Source of the DNA: Blautia sp. | Lineage (GTDB): Bacteria; Bacillota; Clostridia; Lachnospirales; Lachnospiraceae | Reading direction: 5' to 3' | DNA: 6,970 nucleotides | Assembly: GCA_017420455.1 (NCBI GenBank) | Contig: JAFOJB010000104.1 | Coordinates: 1 to 6,970, forward strand | Part shown: one piece after another, positions 6,157-6,970 of the stretch | How the letters are laid out: every line of letters begins with the position of its first letter | Position numbering within the stretch: position 1 is the stretch's first letter | Notes under the pieces: model-generated | Seen by the model: only the letters and a program-made list of their open reading frames with translations | Database searches by the model: none | What the model was told of the DNA's origin: nothing | Translations under genes and position numbers: made by a program

Positions 6157-6429
6157 CGATACCTGAATCCTTTCCTGCAGCGCTGCCGGAAGCCTTCCCC
6201 GTCCGTGCATCTGCGCCGCTGTAAATACATCATGGGCCGCCGTGATTCCGTCCGACAACCATTTTATCATCTCTTTATTGAAATTTCATCATAAATATAC
6301 GCAGAAGAAGGGCGTGGAACAAGGAGACGTGATGTCTCATGCCTTCCTGTTCCACGCCCTTCGGTCTGTGACCTGCCAGTGTTCTGCCTGACGGGGATCG
6401 ATGTACACCTGTTCTCATGCTGCGATGCT
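6157..6429. other. Intergenic region between the XRE gene and the HAD operon
   Basis: About 270 nt with no independent gene that I can support. It holds the large hairpin at 6307-6362 and the in-frame upstream extension of the HAD gene (6157-6270). I see no promoter close to consensus for the HAD operon; AT-rich sequence around 6265-6300 (minus-strand TATATTTATGAT) is the only weak candidate. Confidence 0.5.
6307..6362. repeat. Large inverted repeat/hairpin between transcription units
   Basis: A perfect 15-bp inverted repeat, GAAGGGCGTGGAACA (6307-6321) with its complement (6348-6362), encloses a second small palindrome, GAGAC/GTCTC (6324-6328 and 6334-6338), with a GTGAT loop. It lies 67 nt after the XRE stop and before the HAD operon. 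Neither strand has a strong U-tract behind the stem (minus strand continues TTCTGC), so it is only a weak candidate for an intrinsic terminator. It may instead be an RNA-stability element or a dispersed palindrome. Confidence 0.8.
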
Positions 6430-6837
6430 TCATTTTACCGCCTTTTTGTCCGCCTTTTTTCCGTCCGGGTTTTTATCCGGCTTTTCGTCCGGCTTTTTCT
6501 CTGTTTCGTGGCTCTGAATCTCTGAAAACATGGAATTCAGAAACTGCATCAGGGCTTCCTGCTGGGACGGCGTCAGCCTGGATATGTTTTCCAGAAGAGC
6601 AAACTGGGAATCAGTCAAAGTGATTTCCTTTTCCTGGTCATCCATGAAAAACTGTGACAAGGTAATTCCAAATCCTTCACATACTCTCATCAGGGAATCG
6701 AGCTTGGGAGACGTATCCTTATTCCCTCGATACCATGAGGAGATCGTAGACTGTGTCAGTCCGGATTTTTCTGCTAGCTTATACTCAGACCAATTTCGTT
6801 CCTCCCGGAGCTTAACTATTCTGGTCAGGATATCCAT
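6430..6837 (-). CDS. XRE-family helix-turn-helix regulator with lysine-rich repetitive tail
   Basis: A 135-residue protein. Residues about 4-65 form a Cro/C1-type domain: RIVKLREERNWSEYKLAEKS, then the recognition region GLTQSTISSWYRG and the closing helices ending in GFGITLSQFF. Residues about 74-109 look helical (SQFALLENISRLTPSQQEAL), plausibly a dimerisation segment. The C-terminus from about 113 is disordered-looking and built of roughly four-residue repeats rich in Lys, Pro and Asp. No peptidase, sensor or membrane segment is seen. The start at 6837 is set by GGAGG (6845-6849), 7 nt upstream; an in-frame ATG 27 nt earlier lacks such a site. The promoter is 6917-6943, and three phased TGTCGA repeats lie between promoter and gene, so autoregulation is likely. 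Its targets and signal are unknown. Confidence 0.88.
   Translation of the reverse strand: MDILTRIVKLREERNWSEYKLAEKSGLTQSTISSWYRGNKDTSPKLDSLMRVCEGFGITLSQFFMDDQEKEITLTDSQFALLENISRLTPSQQEALMQFLNSMFSEIQSHETEKKPDEKPDKNPDGKKADKKAVK
6436..6498 (-). repeat. Degenerate tandem repeat inside the XRE gene tail
   Basis: About five imperfect 12-14-nt units of the form AAAAGCCGGAYR in the coding strand encode KPDE, KPDK, NPDG, KKAD and KKAV. The unit length is close to a multiple of three, so copy changes could lengthen or shorten the tail in frame. Confidence 0.7.
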
Positions 6838-6844
6838 GTAAACA

Positions 6845-6849
6845 CCTCC
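6845..6849 (-). promoter_or_regulatory. Ribosome binding site deciding the XRE start
   Basis: Minus-strand GGAGG followed by a 7-nt spacer and ATG at 6835-6837. This strong site overrides the upstream in-frame ATG at 6864. Confidence 0.85.
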
Positions 6850-6866
6850 AAAAATGAAAACCAAAA

Positions 6867-6902
6867 TGTCGATAAAGCAAGGATTATGTCGAATGCTGTC
6901 GA
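6867..6902. promoter_or_regulatory. Phased TGTCGA repeats, candidate operator of the XRE regulator
   Basis: TGTCGA occurs at 6867-6872, 6887-6892 and 6897-6902, with starts 20 and 10 bp apart, so all copies face the same side of the helix. They sit immediately downstream of the promoter, where a bound protein would block transcription. Binding by the encoded regulator is inference. Confidence 0.6.
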
Positions 6903-6916
6903 TATCTGATTCCTAT

Positions 6917-6943
6917 ATTATAATGAAATATCATAGTGTTCAA
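6917..6943 (-). promoter_or_regulatory. Promoter of the XRE regulator gene
   Basis: Minus-strand TATAAT (6917-6922) is preceded by a TTTTGAAC stretch: TTTTGA is 17 nt away and TTGAAC 15 nt away. Alternatively TAATAT is 17 nt from TTGAAC. The AT-rich context and position before the strong ribosome site support it; the exact -35 register is uncertain. Confidence 0.65.
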
Positions 6944-6970
6944 AAAGAGATTGTTTCGTCTTTCAGATAC

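Overview
This window looks like a chromosomal piece of a moderately GC-rich Gram-positive anaerobe, most likely a Clostridia/Lachnospiraceae-type gut bacterium. That is an inference from strong AGGAGG-type ribosome sites, tight ATGA and TAATG gene junctions, consensus TTGACA/TATAAT promoters, and a fold-I (short SpeA-type) arginine decarboxylase operon. Every gene I support is on the minus strand, so transcription runs from high to low coordinates.

Region 6970-6430 holds a promoter, a phased array of TGTCGA repeats that may be an operator, and a small XRE-family repressor-like gene with a repetitive lysine-rich tail. Region 6429-6157 is mostly non-coding and carries a large, nearly perfect hairpin. 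Region 6156-3904 is a three-gene operon: a YihX-like HAD phosphatase, a histidine phosphatase (4-nt overlap) and a Gfo/Idh/MocA-type oxidoreductase (22-nt gap) that lacks the usual EKP lysine. I cannot name its pathway.

Region 3900-3434 is the most interesting part. A perfect consensus promoter (TTGACA, 17 nt, TATAAT) lies just after the oxidoreductase stop and drives a leader of about 417 nt. The leader can fold into two consecutive three-way junctions, further hairpins, and a complete set of mutually exclusive elements: an anti-antiterminator hairpin, a long antiterminator pairing, and an intrinsic terminator with a seven-U tract just upstream of the decarboxylase gene. I recognise none of the common riboswitch signatures, so I propose an undescribed attenuator or riboswitch controlling polyamine synthesis.

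Region 3433-1 is the polyamine operon: arginine decarboxylase (speA), spermidine synthase (speE), agmatinase-type ureohydrolase (speB), and the first 28 codons of a carboxynorspermidine dehydrogenase (LYS1-like), which runs off the window. Together these convert arginine to agmatine, then to putrescine and spermidine. Having both an aminopropyltransferase and a carboxynorspermidine/carboxyspermidine-type dehydrogenase in one operon, with no speD in view, leaves the actual route to spermidine open. It could also pass through aminopropylagmatine intermediates.
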